Of a DNA stretch of 64,000 nucleotides, positions 21,309-31,434 are shown in pieces (positions within the stretch are counted from its first letter, which is position 1; the number at the start of each line of letters is the position of its first letter). The notes under the pieces were generated by a model that was not told the origin of the DNA, did no database searches, and was given only the letters and a program-made list of their open reading frames with translations. The position numbers and the translations under genes were made by a program. The DNA comes from Populus alba (lineage: Eukaryota > Streptophyta > Magnoliopsida > Malpighiales > Salicaceae): assembly GCF_005239225.2 (NCBI RefSeq), contig NC_133295.1, positions 8,122,001-8,186,000 of the forward strand. Reading direction: 5' to 3'.

Positions 21309-22208
21309 ATGTATTCACTAAGGGAGAGGGAACAGAGGAGGATTGTAGATCAACGATGCGAAATACTAAGCCATGGTTTGGGGGTTCTAGAACGAGAAGT
21401 TGATAAGTGTAGAAGATTATTCTATGATCTTGAAGCTTCATTGGAAAAAGAGGTACAACGCCAAAAGGATGAAAGACGAAGGAGAGTCCCTGTGGTTATC
21501 ATTCAAAAGTATGTACGCAAGTGGTTAGTACGGCGTGCTTATTTGAAATTCTTGTCAGTCACTACTTCTATACAGTGTTGTTGGAGAAAGGTGTTAGCAA
21601 TAAGGGGATTCCGAAGGCTTAAACAAGAGGTTACTGAAGTCACCATTAATGCTATTCAAGATTCGAGGGCGAATCTTCTTGAAGAGGGAGGGAATGATAC
21701 GGTTCAGCCCTGTGATACGACCCAAGTAAGGTCAGATTCGGATTTTGGCGTAAAAAGCGCAACAGTCCAGGTTTACGGAAACAGTCATAATTCTCAATCC
21801 GACCGTTGGATCGGGCTAATATTTTATGCGGACTCTCCAGACATATCTTGCTACCCTGGGTTAAAATTTCAGGTCGATCGGAGTTCGGTAAGGCACCCCA
21901 ATACTGGTCAACAGAGGCTGTACGGATTTTGTTATTTACTTCCATTTGACTTGTGGACTTCCTATTTGATTAGGATTCCTTTCCTCCAAGGATGTGGGAG
22001 CTGGTTTTGGGAATTTCCTAGTTCCACAAGGATCTTTAATGAGTTGCAATATAATCTCCTAGTGTGGCAAGGATTCATTAATGTTTCAGAATCCTTTTCT
22101 TATAAGGATTCCTTATTCATCCTGGCTACACAAGGAAAGAAGGGCTGGTGGTATTTAATGACAAGTTACTTATTTTTATTATTTTCTTTAATGTTTGGGC
22201 TTAATTAA
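21309..22208 (+). CDS. IQ-motif protein of the non-autonomous element, right array (299 aa)
   Basis: The longest intact copy. ATG 21309 is followed by a charged coil (about 1-60), IQ-like motifs at 65-76 and 88-103, a segment like the end of gypsy Pol (DSRANLLEEGGND, about 118-130), and about 170 residues read from the LTR. Relative to the left-arm protein it has a 34-residue insertion (beginning YGNSHNSQSDRW) that keeps the frame. It would be translated from element RNA driven by the LTR. A calmodulin-binding role is inferred only from the IQ pattern. Confidence 0.72.
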   Translation: MYSLREREQRRIVDQRCEILSHGLGVLEREVDKCRRLFYDLEASLEKEVQRQKDERRRRVPVVIIQKYVRKWLVRRAYLKFLSVTTSIQCCWRKVLAIRGFRRLKQEVTEVTINAIQDSRANLLEEGGNDTVQPCDTTQVRSDSDFGVKSATVQVYGNSHNSQSDRWIGLIFYADSPDISCYPGLKFQVDRSSVRHPNTGQQRLYGFCYLLPFDLWTSYLIRIPFLQGCGSWFWEFPSSTRIFNELQYNLLVWQGFINVSESFSYKDSLFILATQGKKGWWYLMTSYLFLLFSLMFGLN

Positions 22209-22639
22209 AACTTTGTTTTGAGCTAGGGTCCAAGGCTTGTTTGGATCAGGTTATGGGCTTTTCAGTTTAGGGTTTTGGGCCAGTTTTGAGTGGACCTCAT
22301 ATAAGTCCACATAAGGGGTCCATTAGGGTTAACTTTTCAAGAACTATTTAAACTCATGTAAGCCACAATTTCGGGAGCTTTGATGATTATGATTCTGAAT
22401 TTTTCAGTTTTAACGTGTGAGAGTGATTCTTGCATTCTTCAGTTCTTGAACGAACTGAATCTGACTTATCGAAGATTAACTGGCTTCGTGGCGTCATTCT
22501 ACTCATTCCAATAGTGTTGGTGCCTAGGTACAAGTTATCTTTGTGTCACACTCCTATCAAACCTGATTTACTCGGCTTTCCAGGAATTGGTGTCTTTGCG
22601 TGTGGGTTGCATGACCACGTGATCACGAGGTTCGCATCA
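21695..22639 (+). repeat. LTR 3 of the right array (945 bp)
   Basis: The last LTR of the array. It ends CGCATCA at 22639 and is followed at once by TGAGGTCCACTC, which is interior LTR sequence of the opposite orientation. Confidence 0.92.
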
Positions 22640-23012
22640 TGAGGTCCACTCAAAAACTGGCCCAAAACCCTAAAATGAAAAGCCCATAACTTAATCCAAA
22701 CAAGCCTTGGATCCTAGCTTAAAACAAAGTATGAATTAAGCCCAAACAAGCCTTGGGCTGTAGGTAACAAAATAAAATAAAGCCCTTATCTCATGGCCCA
22801 AATAAGGTTGTATTGGACCCCTCTTGAACATGGATAAGATGTACTAGGATCTCCTCTTAATACTCCAATGGACCTTCCAATTTTGACTTGGTGGAAACCT
22901 TCAAACCAATGCATTCAATGCGTCTTTCAATGTCTTTGTCTTGGACCGAGTCATTGGTCCATTTGGAACATGTAATGGGTCCTTGCTGGTGTTTTTGGGC
23001 TGGTCTGCATCA
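22640..23012 (-). repeat. partial 3' LTR of gypsy copy B
   Basis: The LTR starts (element strand) TGATGCAGACC after the purine tract GAGGAGAGAAGGGA and is broken at 22640, where the + strand array ends. The last part of the Pol reading frame lies inside it. Confidence 0.85.
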
Positions 23013-24400
23013 TCCCTTCTCTCCTCGAAAGGATTCGACCTCGAATCAAAATCTGTGTCAAACAAAGTAAGATCAGCAACATTAAAGGTAGCACTAACAC
23101 TATACTCACCTGGAAGGTCAATTTTGTATGCGTTGTCATTGATTCTCTCTAAACCCTGAAAAGGACCATCACCATGAGGCTATAATTTTGATTTTCTTTG
23201 GTTAGGAAATCGTTCCTTACGCATATGCACCCATACCCAATCACCGGGTTGGAAAACAACCAGTTTACGTCCCTTATTTGCTTTAGAAGCGTAAAGTCTG
23301 TTCTTTTTCTCTATTTGTAGTCGAACTCCCTCATGGAGTTCTCTCACCATCTTTGCCTTCTTTTCACCATCTAAACTTACCCTTTCTTCAAAAGGTAAAG
23401 GAATTAAGTCCATAGGAGTTAGTGGATTAAAACCATAAACAATTTCAAAAGGAGAAAAAGTAGTAGTTGAATGCACAATTCTATTATAAGCAAACTCAAT
23501 AAAAGGCAAACATTCTTCCCAACTTTTCAAATTCTTTTGAATTACAGCACGTAAAAGTTGGGATAATGTTCTATTCACTACCTCAGTTTGTCCATCTGTT
23601 TGAGGATGGCATGTTGTTGAAAATAAGAGTTTAGTTCCCAACTTTCCCCATAAGGTCTTCCAAAAGTAACTAAGGAACTTAACATCACGATATGACACTA
23701 TACTCTTAGGAATGCCATGCAAACATACAATCTCTCTAAAGAACAAGTCTGCGATATGAGATGCATCATCTGTTTTATGGCATGCAATGAAATGCGTCAT
23801 TTTAGAAAACCTATCAACCACAACAAAGATAGAGTCTCTACCTTTCTTTGACCTAGGTAAACCTAAAACAAAGTCCATAGAGATATCTACCCAAGGTTCA
23901 GTAGGCACAGGTAGTGGTGTATATAGTCCATGCAGTTGTACTCTAGATTTTGCCTTTTTACAAGCAATGCACTGTTCACAAATTTGTTGCACATCTATTT
24001 TCATCTTTGGCCAATAGAAATGCTCATGCAATACATCCAAGGTTTTCGCAACCCCAAAGTGACCCATTAAACCACCCCCATGTGCTTCACGAACAAGCAA
24101 TTCACGCAAAAAACTAGCAGGAACACACAATCTATTCTCTTTGAACAAATAACCATCCATCAAATAAAACTTACCAAAAGCCGAATGTCCATATGCATTA
24201 TAAATCTCAGCAAAGTCAGAGTCATTATCGTACAATTCCTTCACATATTCAAAACCTAACAATCTAGTATTCATGGTGTGTAAAAGAACATACCTGCGCG
24301 AGAGTGCATCAGCTACGATGTTCTCTTTCCCTTGCTTATACTTGATTATGTAAGGGAAAGTTTCAATGAATTCAACCCATTTTGCATGCCTCCTATTCAA
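22901..24400 (-). pseudogene. pol: gypsy integrase and Pol C-terminus, copy B
   Basis: Integrase joins element DNA to the genome. The open frame from 24400 begins with the RNase H/IN linker ([26 protein letters not shown]). It continues with the zinc-binding HHCC region ([11 protein letters not shown]), the core, and a C-terminal domain ([17 protein letters not shown]). At 23690-23692 the core SDRD motif reads SYRD, so a catalytic Asp is lost. A stop near 23180 precedes a further in-frame stretch through the purine tract into the LTR, ending at 22901 with GPMTRSKTKTLKDALNALV. A Pol tail that overlaps the 3' LTR is what I recall for CRM-type elements. Confidence 0.9.
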
Positions 24401-24463
24401 CTTACCTTGTCCTTTCAGATGTTTTAAGGACTCATGATCCGAATGGATTATGAACTCTTTTGG

Positions 24464-26029
24464 CTACAAGTAATGCTGGCATGTCTCAAGTGCTCCTACC
24501 AATGCATAGAGTTCTTTATCGTAAGTTGGATAGTTCAAGGTCGCTCCACTTAACTTCTCACTGAAATACGCAATAGGTCTCCGATCCTGCATCAAAACAA
24601 CACCTATTCCTATTCCAGACGCTTCACATTCTATTTCAAATGCTTTCGTAAAGTCAGATAAACCCAAAACAGGTGCAGAACATAATTTCTCTTTCAAAAG
24701 AACAAATGCCAATTCTTGTTCCTCCCCTCATTTAAACCCAACTGATTTTTTAACAACTTCATTTAAAGGGGTAGCTATTGTACTGAAATCTTTCACAAAA
24801 CGCCTGTAAAAACTAGCTAACCCATGAAAACTCCTTACCTCAATTACTGATTTGGGTGTAGGTCAATCCCGGATGGCCTTAACTTTCTCCTCATCCATCT
24901 CGATACCCTGTGCAGTTACAACATAGCCAAGAAACACAATTTTTTCCATGCAAAAGGCACACTTTGTAAAATTAGCATACAATTTCTCACTACGCAACAC
25001 ACTAAGTACATTACGCAAATGATCAAGATGCTCACTTAAGTTCTTGCTATATATCAAAATGTCATCAAAATACACAACCACAAACTTACCTATAAATGCA
25101 CGCAAAACATGATTCATTAAGTGCATAAATGTACTAGGTGCATTTGTAAGTCCAAACGGCATTACTAACCATTCATACAAACCATGTTTAGTCTTAAATG
25201 CTGTTTTCCACTCATCACCTTTTTTCATCCTAATTTGATGGTACCCACTTTTCAAGTCAATTTTAGAGAAAATACAGGATCCATGTAACTCATCTAACAT
25301 GTCATCAAGCCTAGGAATGGGATGTCTATATTTTACCGTTATGTTGTTGATGGCCCGACAATCAACACACATACTCCATGTTCCATCCTTCTTTGGCACA
25401 AGTAGCACGGGTACAGCACACGGGCTCATACTCTCACGAATGTAGCCCTTTTCCATCAGCTCATCCACTTGCCTTCGAAGCTCCTTCGTCTCCTCGGGAT
25501 TGCTTCTATAAGCTGGTCGGTTAGGAATTGAAGCTCCGGGTATGACATCAATCTGATGCTCTATCCCCCTCAATGGTGGTAATCCGCTAGGAGTATCGTC
25601 GGGGCACACATCATCAAATCCCTGCAACAAAAAAATAGCAACACTAGGCATAATATGATCAAGATCATTAGTATTAAAGTAAGCCTCTTTGTACACAAGT
25701 AAGATCATTGGCTTGTTAGTGAAAAATGCAGATCTGACCTCACCCTCTCTAGCATAAAAATTGGGTTGTTTCTTTAGTTTTTCCACACAATTCTCATCAC
25801 GCTTGCTGACTTTCTTCACTCCTCTTGTCTTACCTCCAGTCTCGGCCAGATTTGGGTGTTTTTGAGTTGTGGTCGAATGGTTTGATTTGTTTGAAGTGTT
25901 GGCCGAATATTTGCTTGTGTTTGGATGGGTGGCCGAATGGGTTGTAGTGGTTTGGGTTCTAGCTGAATCCGATCGTCTTCTCTCCCCTTGTTCCTCACCT
26001 TGATTCTCTCCCCATCGCCTCATGCTCAC
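24464..26029 (-). pseudogene. pol: gypsy RT and RNase H, copy B
   Basis: RT motifs are intact: [29 protein letters not shown] and the catalytic [11 protein letters not shown]. RNase H follows with [13 protein letters not shown] and [11 protein letters not shown] frame break lies between 24863 and 24712, and a TAG replaces the Trp codon after QHYL at about 24464, so RNase H is cut from the rest. The open frame from 26029 to 24863 starts in a low-complexity linker between protease and RT. Confidence 0.9.
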
Positions 26030-26057
26030 TTTTTAGCTTTATTTGATCATCATACAC

Positions 26058-27728
26058 CTATTTGGGTGTAAGAGGTACAAGAGTGATGGTTTTACCATCT
26101 TTTACAATGGTATACCTATTTTTAACCCCATCATGAATTGCCTTCCTATCATATTGCCATGGTCTCCCCAACAAGATGTGACTTGCTTGCATTGGTACCA
26201 CGTCGCACAGAACTTCATCAACATATTTCCCAATCGAAAATGGAACCACAACCTGTTTAGTCACTTTCACTTTACCACTATCATTCAGCCATTGCAATCT
26301 ATATGGTTTAGCATGCTTAGCAGTACACAAATTCAGTTTACTAACAAGGGTGGCACTGCAAACATTAACACAGCTTCCACTATCTATAATTAAACCACAC
26401 ATCTTTCTTTGTACGTAACAACGCGTATGGAAGATGTTCTCCCTTTGTTCATTAGTATCATCTTCTTTGACCTGAACCTGAAGTGTTCGCCTTATAACCA
26501 AGGACTCCTCAACCAGTAATGCTAACTCATCCCCATCACTATCCTCCAATGGTGGCATGCCTTCATAATCAGAACTGTCACTTTCAGATTCCACATCACC
26601 ATTATCTCTAATCATCATGATTCTCTTGTTTGGACACTCTGAAGCATAATGTCCATGTCCTTGACACTTGAAACATTTAACATCACGAGTACGTTTAGGT
26701 TGAGTTTTAGATTTACCTTTGGCATCAATAGGGACATCAACTTTAGCCTTTGGTGGTTCAGTTCTAGAAGGACCAAAGGATCTTGGGCGGACATTGCCCT
26801 CTCTCTTTAGATTCGGCTTCCAAGATGATGACGAACCCGAATTAAATGCTGGTCGAGCATGCCCCCTCCTAAGTTGTCTCTCCACCTTCGTCGCCATGTG
26901 AACCATGTCCTCTAGCTCCACATAGTGTTGTAGCTCAACCACATTAGCAATGTCCCGATTCAACCCATTAAGAAATCTAGCCATGGTGGCTTCTCTATCC
27001 TCAACAACATTAGCCCGAATCATTGCTATCTCCATGTCTTTGTGATATTCATCTACTGTCTTATAACCTTGATTCAGACCTTGGAGCTTCAGATATAAGT
27101 CTCTATAATAGTGGTTTGGCACAAATCGTCTCCTCATTAAGACTTTCATCTCCCCCCAAGTCTGAACGGGTTGCTCACCATTCCTCCTCCTACTGATCAC
27201 AACCTGATCCCACCAAATCAATGCATACTCCGTAAACTCAATTATCACCAATTTCACCTTTTTTTGTTCAGAATAGCTATGGCAATCAAAAATCCAATCC
27301 ACCTTTTTCTCCCACTCCAAATAAGCCTTCGGATAGTTTTTACCTTGAAAGCTAGGAATTTTCAGTTTAATGGTGTCCAAGTCCCCATCCATATCTTCAT
27401 AAGTGCTCATGCCACGGAAATTCACATTCCTCCTAGCCCTGTTCTGTCGAGAACTGATTCCTTGGCCAACTGATGCAAAATCATAGTCATCTTCACCCCC
27501 ATCTACGTTTTCATCAACAAACTCTTCAAAATCAGATCTGACATTCCGTGCCGCCATACGGACCGTATTTCCTCGGCGATCAGCCCCACTATTCTGTTGC
27601 TTTATCGAATTCACCTCATCTTTCAAATCCTTGTATGTCCTAGACAACAACTCAAGTTGCTGGCCTATGGATCGCAATTGGAAAGCTACGCCAACGTTTT
27701 GTGTCGCTGATTCGTTGTTTCCAGACAT
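26058..27728 (-). CDS. gag: gypsy Gag-protease polyprotein, copy B (556 aa)
   Basis: Gag packages the element RNA and the protease matures it. ATG 27728 begins MSGNNESATQ. The capsid-like region spans about residues 120-290 (LEWEKKVDWIFD, MRRRFVPNHYYRDLY). The zinc knuckle is at 352-365 (CFKCQGHGHYASEC). The protease active site is IIDSGSC at about 447-453, and HILLGRPWQYD follows near 517-527. The frame closes at a TAG right after VPLTPK where copy A has CAG, so Pol is no longer joined. A splice-acceptor-like TTTTACAG lies just upstream of the ATG. Confidence 0.88.
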   Translation of the reverse strand: MSGNNESATQNVGVAFQLRSIGQQLELLSRTYKDLKDEVNSIKQQNSGADRRGNTVRMAARNVRSDFEEFVDENVDGGEDDYDFASVGQGISSRQNRARRNVNFRGMSTYEDMDGDLDTIKLKIPSFQGKNYPKAYLEWEKKVDWIFDCHSYSEQKKVKLVIIEFTEYALIWWDQVVISRRRNGEQPVQTWGEMKVLMRRRFVPNHYYRDLYLKLQGLNQGYKTVDEYHKDMEIAMIRANVVEDREATMARFLNGLNRDIANVVELQHYVELEDMVHMATKVERQLRRGHARPAFNSGSSSSWKPNLKREGNVRPRSFGPSRTEPPKAKVDVPIDAKGKSKTQPKRTRDVKCFKCQGHGHYASECPNKRIMMIRDNGDVESESDSSDYEGMPPLEDSDGDELALLVEESLVIRRTLQVQVKEDDTNEQRENIFHTRCYVQRKMCGLIIDSGSCVNVCSATLVSKLNLCTAKHAKPYRLQWLNDSGKVKVTKQVVVPFSIGKYVDEVLCDVVPMQASHILLGRPWQYDRKAIHDGVKNRYTIVKDGKTITLVPLTPK

Positions 27729-28898
27729 TCTTTGAATCTGTAAAATTTGGTCAATAGCACAAATATATCCTCACACCTCTCGTGTATCACACAAAATAAA
27801 ATCAAGGCTTTTCACTCTATTAAGCTCTCTACGCCTTTTACCTCACACTTGCTTTCTTTTGGTTCTTTAGGAATTGAAATTAACAAATCAAAGTCAGTAG
27901 CTTTCACGGCGCACTTTAATTATAATTTTCAGACTCAAGAAGAAAAAAAATATACTGAAAACAAACCAAAACGAAACTACGATTACGATTTTGCGAGTAG
28001 CAATGCAAATTCGTGCGAATTGTGGACGAAACGAAGACACGAAATAAAACAAAAGCGAATATTTGCGAAAACAATTACTTGACTCCTAGATAACCCAAAA
28101 ATAATACAAATAAAAAGATTAAGACAAACCTAAACAGTATAGATCATGTTCTCAAACTTGACGCAAATCTATCCTATTACGCAATTTTTACGTAACAGAA
28201 TTGAAACCCAGACCAAACAATCTCGAAATGACCTCAAATTCAATATTTGGTAATACAAGACTATGAAAACACTAATACTCAATTTATAGGTCGTTCTCTT
28301 ATGTCTAGGTACCCAAACCCCTTGTATGATCAGTTTGCGGCAGAATAGAACCTCCAATTAAAACCACCAGAAACCGATATCAAAATAATCCCAAATTTAA
28401 TATGTGGTGCAATCGCATACCCAATACTCAAAATATGATGTTTCAATAGATTCCAAGGTGTTTTACCTAGGGTTCACTAAGAGTAGTGTTTTGCGGCAGA
28501 ATTGAAACTCGAATTAAAACCTCCAGCAAATAATATCAGAATAAGCCCACATTTGATATATCATGCGATCCCACCCCCAATAGACTGAATATGAATTTTA
28601 AATTGATTCCGAGGTGGTTTGCTTATGGTTCACCAAGATTTGTGTTTCTGCGGCAAAAATTGAATGATCCTTCAAATTTCAACTAATCACTCTTTTCTCT
28701 ATTTCTTTCTGATATTTTTTTTTCTTTTTAACAAACTGATATGATTAGAGACATTAACAAGATGAAATATAAACTTTTTTTTTTTGCTTAGATGACACAG
28801 ACACGAAGAACAAGAAGATGAATGCAAAGACTGAAAAACTTAAGGGACACTAAAAAAAAAGAAAATAACAGAATGATATGACCTTGTTTCGGAGCCTA
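27729..28898 (-). other. leader of gypsy copy B
   Basis: The first part next to gag (27729-28165) has a TTTTACAG splice-acceptor-like site 10 bases before the ATG and a CTCACACCTCTCGT motif also found in the 1538-bp units. The rest (28166-28898) is closely similar to the leader of the family 1 arrays. No coding sequence is supported. Confidence 0.8.
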
Positions 28899-28910
28899 GC
28901 TCAGATACCA
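28899..28910 (-). other. primer binding site, tRNA-iMet type, one mismatch
   Basis: The - strand reads TGGTATCTGAGC, one base different from TGGTATCAGAGC in the arrays. Confidence 0.88.
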
Positions 28911-28912
28911 AC

Positions 28913-28957
28913 TAATGCAAACCTCCTGATCACGTGGTCACGCAACCCACAATCAAG
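28913..28957 (-). repeat. remnant of the 5' LTR end of gypsy copy B
   Basis: Forty-five bases match the end of the family 1 LTR (GGTTGCGTGACCACGTGATC and so on), with G to A type decay at the terminal CA. The match stops at AATCAAG and the 1538-bp array starts. Confidence 0.88.
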
Positions 28958-29335
28958 AAAAAGAAAATAAAAATGAAAACAACAGAAAGAAATTAAATTT
29001 CAAAACATGACGCAAAACGGGCTTGTTTACGACGACGAGTTAAGTCCGAATCTGGAAACCTAAAGCCAGTCATCTGTAATTGAGCTAAACTTTAAGATAT
29101 GGTGCGATATCAACCCAAATATACAGGATATGAAGTTTGAGCGATTTAGGATAAGGTTTGATGTACCGAACGCGAAAACAATTTGAACCAGAAGTGATCA
29201 GACCCGAAATTGAAAAACCAAAGCGAACGACGTCCAACTGACCCCAAACTTAATATTTTCATGCGATTAGGGCCCTAGTAATGAGTGTGTCAAATTTGAG
29301 CTAATTCCGAGTTGATTTGGTCCAGTTTTCCCATG

Positions 29336-29896
29336 TTAGGTTTTCAGCCGGGTCCAATGGTAGGACTGAGAATTACGGCTACTGCCGTAAAAGTGGACGG
29401 TTACACATTCTACGTCAAAATCCGAATCTGACCTTGCCTGGATCGTATCATTCCCTCTGTCTTCAAGATGATTCGTCCGCGAATCACCACCAAGTTGAAT
29501 GGACAATTCCTTAGCCTCGGTTTGAATCCTTTGGAATTCTTTTCTTGCCAACAATTGTCGCCAACAACTTCGGATGAAAGTAGCAGCCGTTCCATTTCGT
29601 ATTTCATCATTGCAACGTTTTTTCTCCTCTCCTTCTGAAGCTCGCGGCGCATTGACTGCTGCCGTTAACACATCAAGTTCTTGCCTCATCTCCCCGAGAA
29701 TACGAGATAGACTCTTTGGAGCACTAATCTCTTTATTTCTGTCCCTTTGATACCACCTCTCCTGTTGAATCCTCCCTTTTCTTTTGCCATAACACCTCGT
29801 CACAATACATGAAATCCCTTCGGTTTGTGGGCTGCCGAAAGCCTTCCCGGTAGCCTGCGGTCTCATCCTTAAAACCACCATCACCACCACCATCAA
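29336..29896 (-). CDS. IQ-like protein of family 2, unit 1 (186 aa)
   Basis: The N-terminal half is Met/Val-rich and then basic, and may not be the true start. Residues about 62-105 are charged and could form a coil (LSRILGEMRQELDVLTAAVN). An IQ-like motif at 108-123 reads IRSCWRQLLARKEFQR (Gln replaced by Arg) and aligns with the second IQ motif of family 1. It ends with DSRTNHLEDRGND (138-150), the Pol-tail-like peptide encoded across the purine tract, then about 35 residues from the LTR. The role is unknown. Confidence 0.6.
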   Translation of the reverse strand: MMVVVMVVLRMRPQATGKAFGSPQTEGISCIVTRCYGKRKGRIQQERWYQRDRNKEISAPKSLSRILGEMRQELDVLTAAVNAPRASEGEEKKRCNDEIRNGTAATFIRSCWRQLLARKEFQRIQTEAKELSIQLGGDSRTNHLEDRGNDTIQARSDSDFDVECVTVHFYGSSRNSQSYHWTRLKT

Positions 29897-30026
29897 TCCT
29901 CATAATCACCCCCACTTTGGCCTTTCAGCCCCCACTGCCGTGGTTTGATTTCAATTCAGCCCCAACCTTTGTCGCATCTTGGGTACGTGTTTCGGCCATG
30001 CTACCACATTTTGCCACCTTGTCAAG

Positions 30027-30143
30027 TCAGCCACACACGTTCCCCGTCGTGGAATTCATTCTTTCCGTCGTCTTCGTCATGGCTTGCATTTGGAATTTAA
30101 GTTCTACATCGGGAGGGTGCGGCGTGTTGTTTCGATCTGACAT
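30027..30143 (-). CDS. short Gag-start-like ORF of family 2 (38 aa)
   Basis: ATG 30143 follows TTTTTACAGGTACTATC. The peptide MSDRNNTPHPPDVELKF and 21 further residues end at TGA 30027. Position and the start (MS, Asn-rich) are like the Gag start of gypsy copy B, so this may be a Gag remnant. Copies lie at the same place in units 2 and 3, 1538 bp apart. Coding status is uncertain. Confidence 0.4.
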   Translation of the reverse strand: MSDRNNTPHPPDVELKFQMQAMTKTTERMNSTTGNVCG

Positions 30144-30873
30144 GATAGTACCTGTAAAAATTGGTTAGTGGTAGGGGGCAAAAAGAAAATCCTCAGGTCG
30201 CCCGTGCTTCGCTCAGACACTCTTGGCATCCTCACACCTCTCGTCTCACCTCCTTGAGGTTCTTGCAGGACTAAAACCAGCGCCAGACAGAACCAATCTT
30301 AGCAGCGCAATCCAAATATGCATATATGGCTCAAGAAGTAATAAAAACCAGGGAACAAGCAAAAACGAAACCGGGATGATAGTCTCGCGAGCAGCAAGCG
30401 AATCTATCCGAAATACAAACAAAACTGAAGACTCGAATAACAATAGAAACGAAATGTGCGAAATATGATGAAACAACACCCAAATGTGCAGCAGGAAAAA
30501 GAAAATAAAAATGTAAACAACAGAAAGAAATTGAATTTCAACACGTGACGCAAAACGGGCTTGTTGACGACGACGAGTTAAGTCCGAATCATGAAACCTA
30601 AAGCCAGTCATCTGTAATTGAGCTAAACTTTAAGATATGGTGCGATATCAACCCAAATATACAGGATATGAAGTTTGAGCGATTTAGGATAAGGTTTGAT
30701 GTACCGAACGCGAAAACAATTTGAACCAGAAGTGATCAGACCCGAAATTGAAAAACCAAAGCGAACGACGTCCAACTGACCCCAAACTTAATATTTTCAT
30801 GCGATTAGGGCCCTAGTAATGAGTGTGTCAAATTTGAGCTAATTCCGAGTTGATTTGGTCCAGTTTTCCCATG

Positions 30874-31434
30874 TTAGGTTTTCAGCCGGGTCCAATGGTA
30901 GGACTGAGAATTACGGCTACTGCCGTAAAAGTGGACGGTTACACATTCTACGTCAAAATCCGAATCTGACCTTGCCTGGATCGTATCATTCCCTCTGTCT
31001 TCAAGATGATTCGTCCGCGAATCACCACCAAGTTGAATGGACAATTCCTTAGCCTCGGTTTGAATCCTTTGGAATTCTTTTCTTGCCAACAATTGTCGCC
31101 AACAACTTCGGATGAAAGTAGCAGCCGTTCCATTTCGTATTTCATCATTGCAACGTTTTTTCTCCTCTCCTTCTGAAGCTCGCGGCGCATTGACTTCTGC
31201 CGTTAACACATCAAGTTCTTGCCTCATCTCCCCGAGAATACGAGATAGACTCTTTGGAGCACTAATCTCTTTATTTCTGTCCCTTTGATACCACCTCTCC
31301 TGTTGAATCCTCCCTTTTCTTTTGCCATAACACCTCGTCACAATACATGAAATCCCTTCGGTTTGTGGGCTGCCGAAAGCCTTCCCGGTAGCCTGCGGTC
31401 TCATCCTTAAAACCACCATCACCACCACCATCAA
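30874..31434 (-). CDS. IQ-like protein of family 2, unit 2 (186 aa)
   Basis: Identical to unit 1 apart from one residue (Ala to Glu near residue 80). The frame is intact through the purine tract and into the LTR start. Near-identity shows the unit was duplicated recently. Confidence 0.6.
   Translation of the reverse strand: MMVVVMVVLRMRPQATGKAFGSPQTEGISCIVTRCYGKRKGRIQQERWYQRDRNKEISAPKSLSRILGEMRQELDVLTAEVNAPRASEGEEKKRCNDEIRNGTAATFIRSCWRQLLARKEFQRIQTEAKELSIQLGGDSRTNHLEDRGNDTIQARSDSDFDVECVTVHFYGSSRNSQSYHWTRLKT

Larger units (their letters stand above)
16939..22639 (+). mobile_element. tandem array of the non-autonomous LTR element (family 1), right arm
   Basis: Three 945-bp LTRs (17063, 19378, 21695) alternate with about 1.37-kb internal regions, a period of about 2316 bp, all on the + strand. 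This arm is a different subfamily from the left arm. Its U3 has about 102 bp more, and its U5 differs (CTAGGTACAAGTTATC in place of the left-arm sequence). The array ends flush at 22639 against a broken gypsy LTR. No target duplication is visible. Confidence 0.92.
22640..28957 (-). mobile_element. Ty3/gypsy element copy B, decayed
   Basis: On the - strand this reads: LTR end (28957-28913), primer site, leader, gag-protease, RT, RNase H, integrase, polypurine tract (about 23026-23013) and partial 3' LTR (23012-22640). Both LTRs are incomplete. Its leader, primer site and LTR end match those of the family 1 array, so it is the likely autonomous relative. Several stops and frameshifts make it inactive. 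Confidence 0.92.

Noticed and set aside
27747..28082. 111-aa + strand ORF upstream of gypsy gag
   Set aside because: It is antisense to the element leader and shows no domain.
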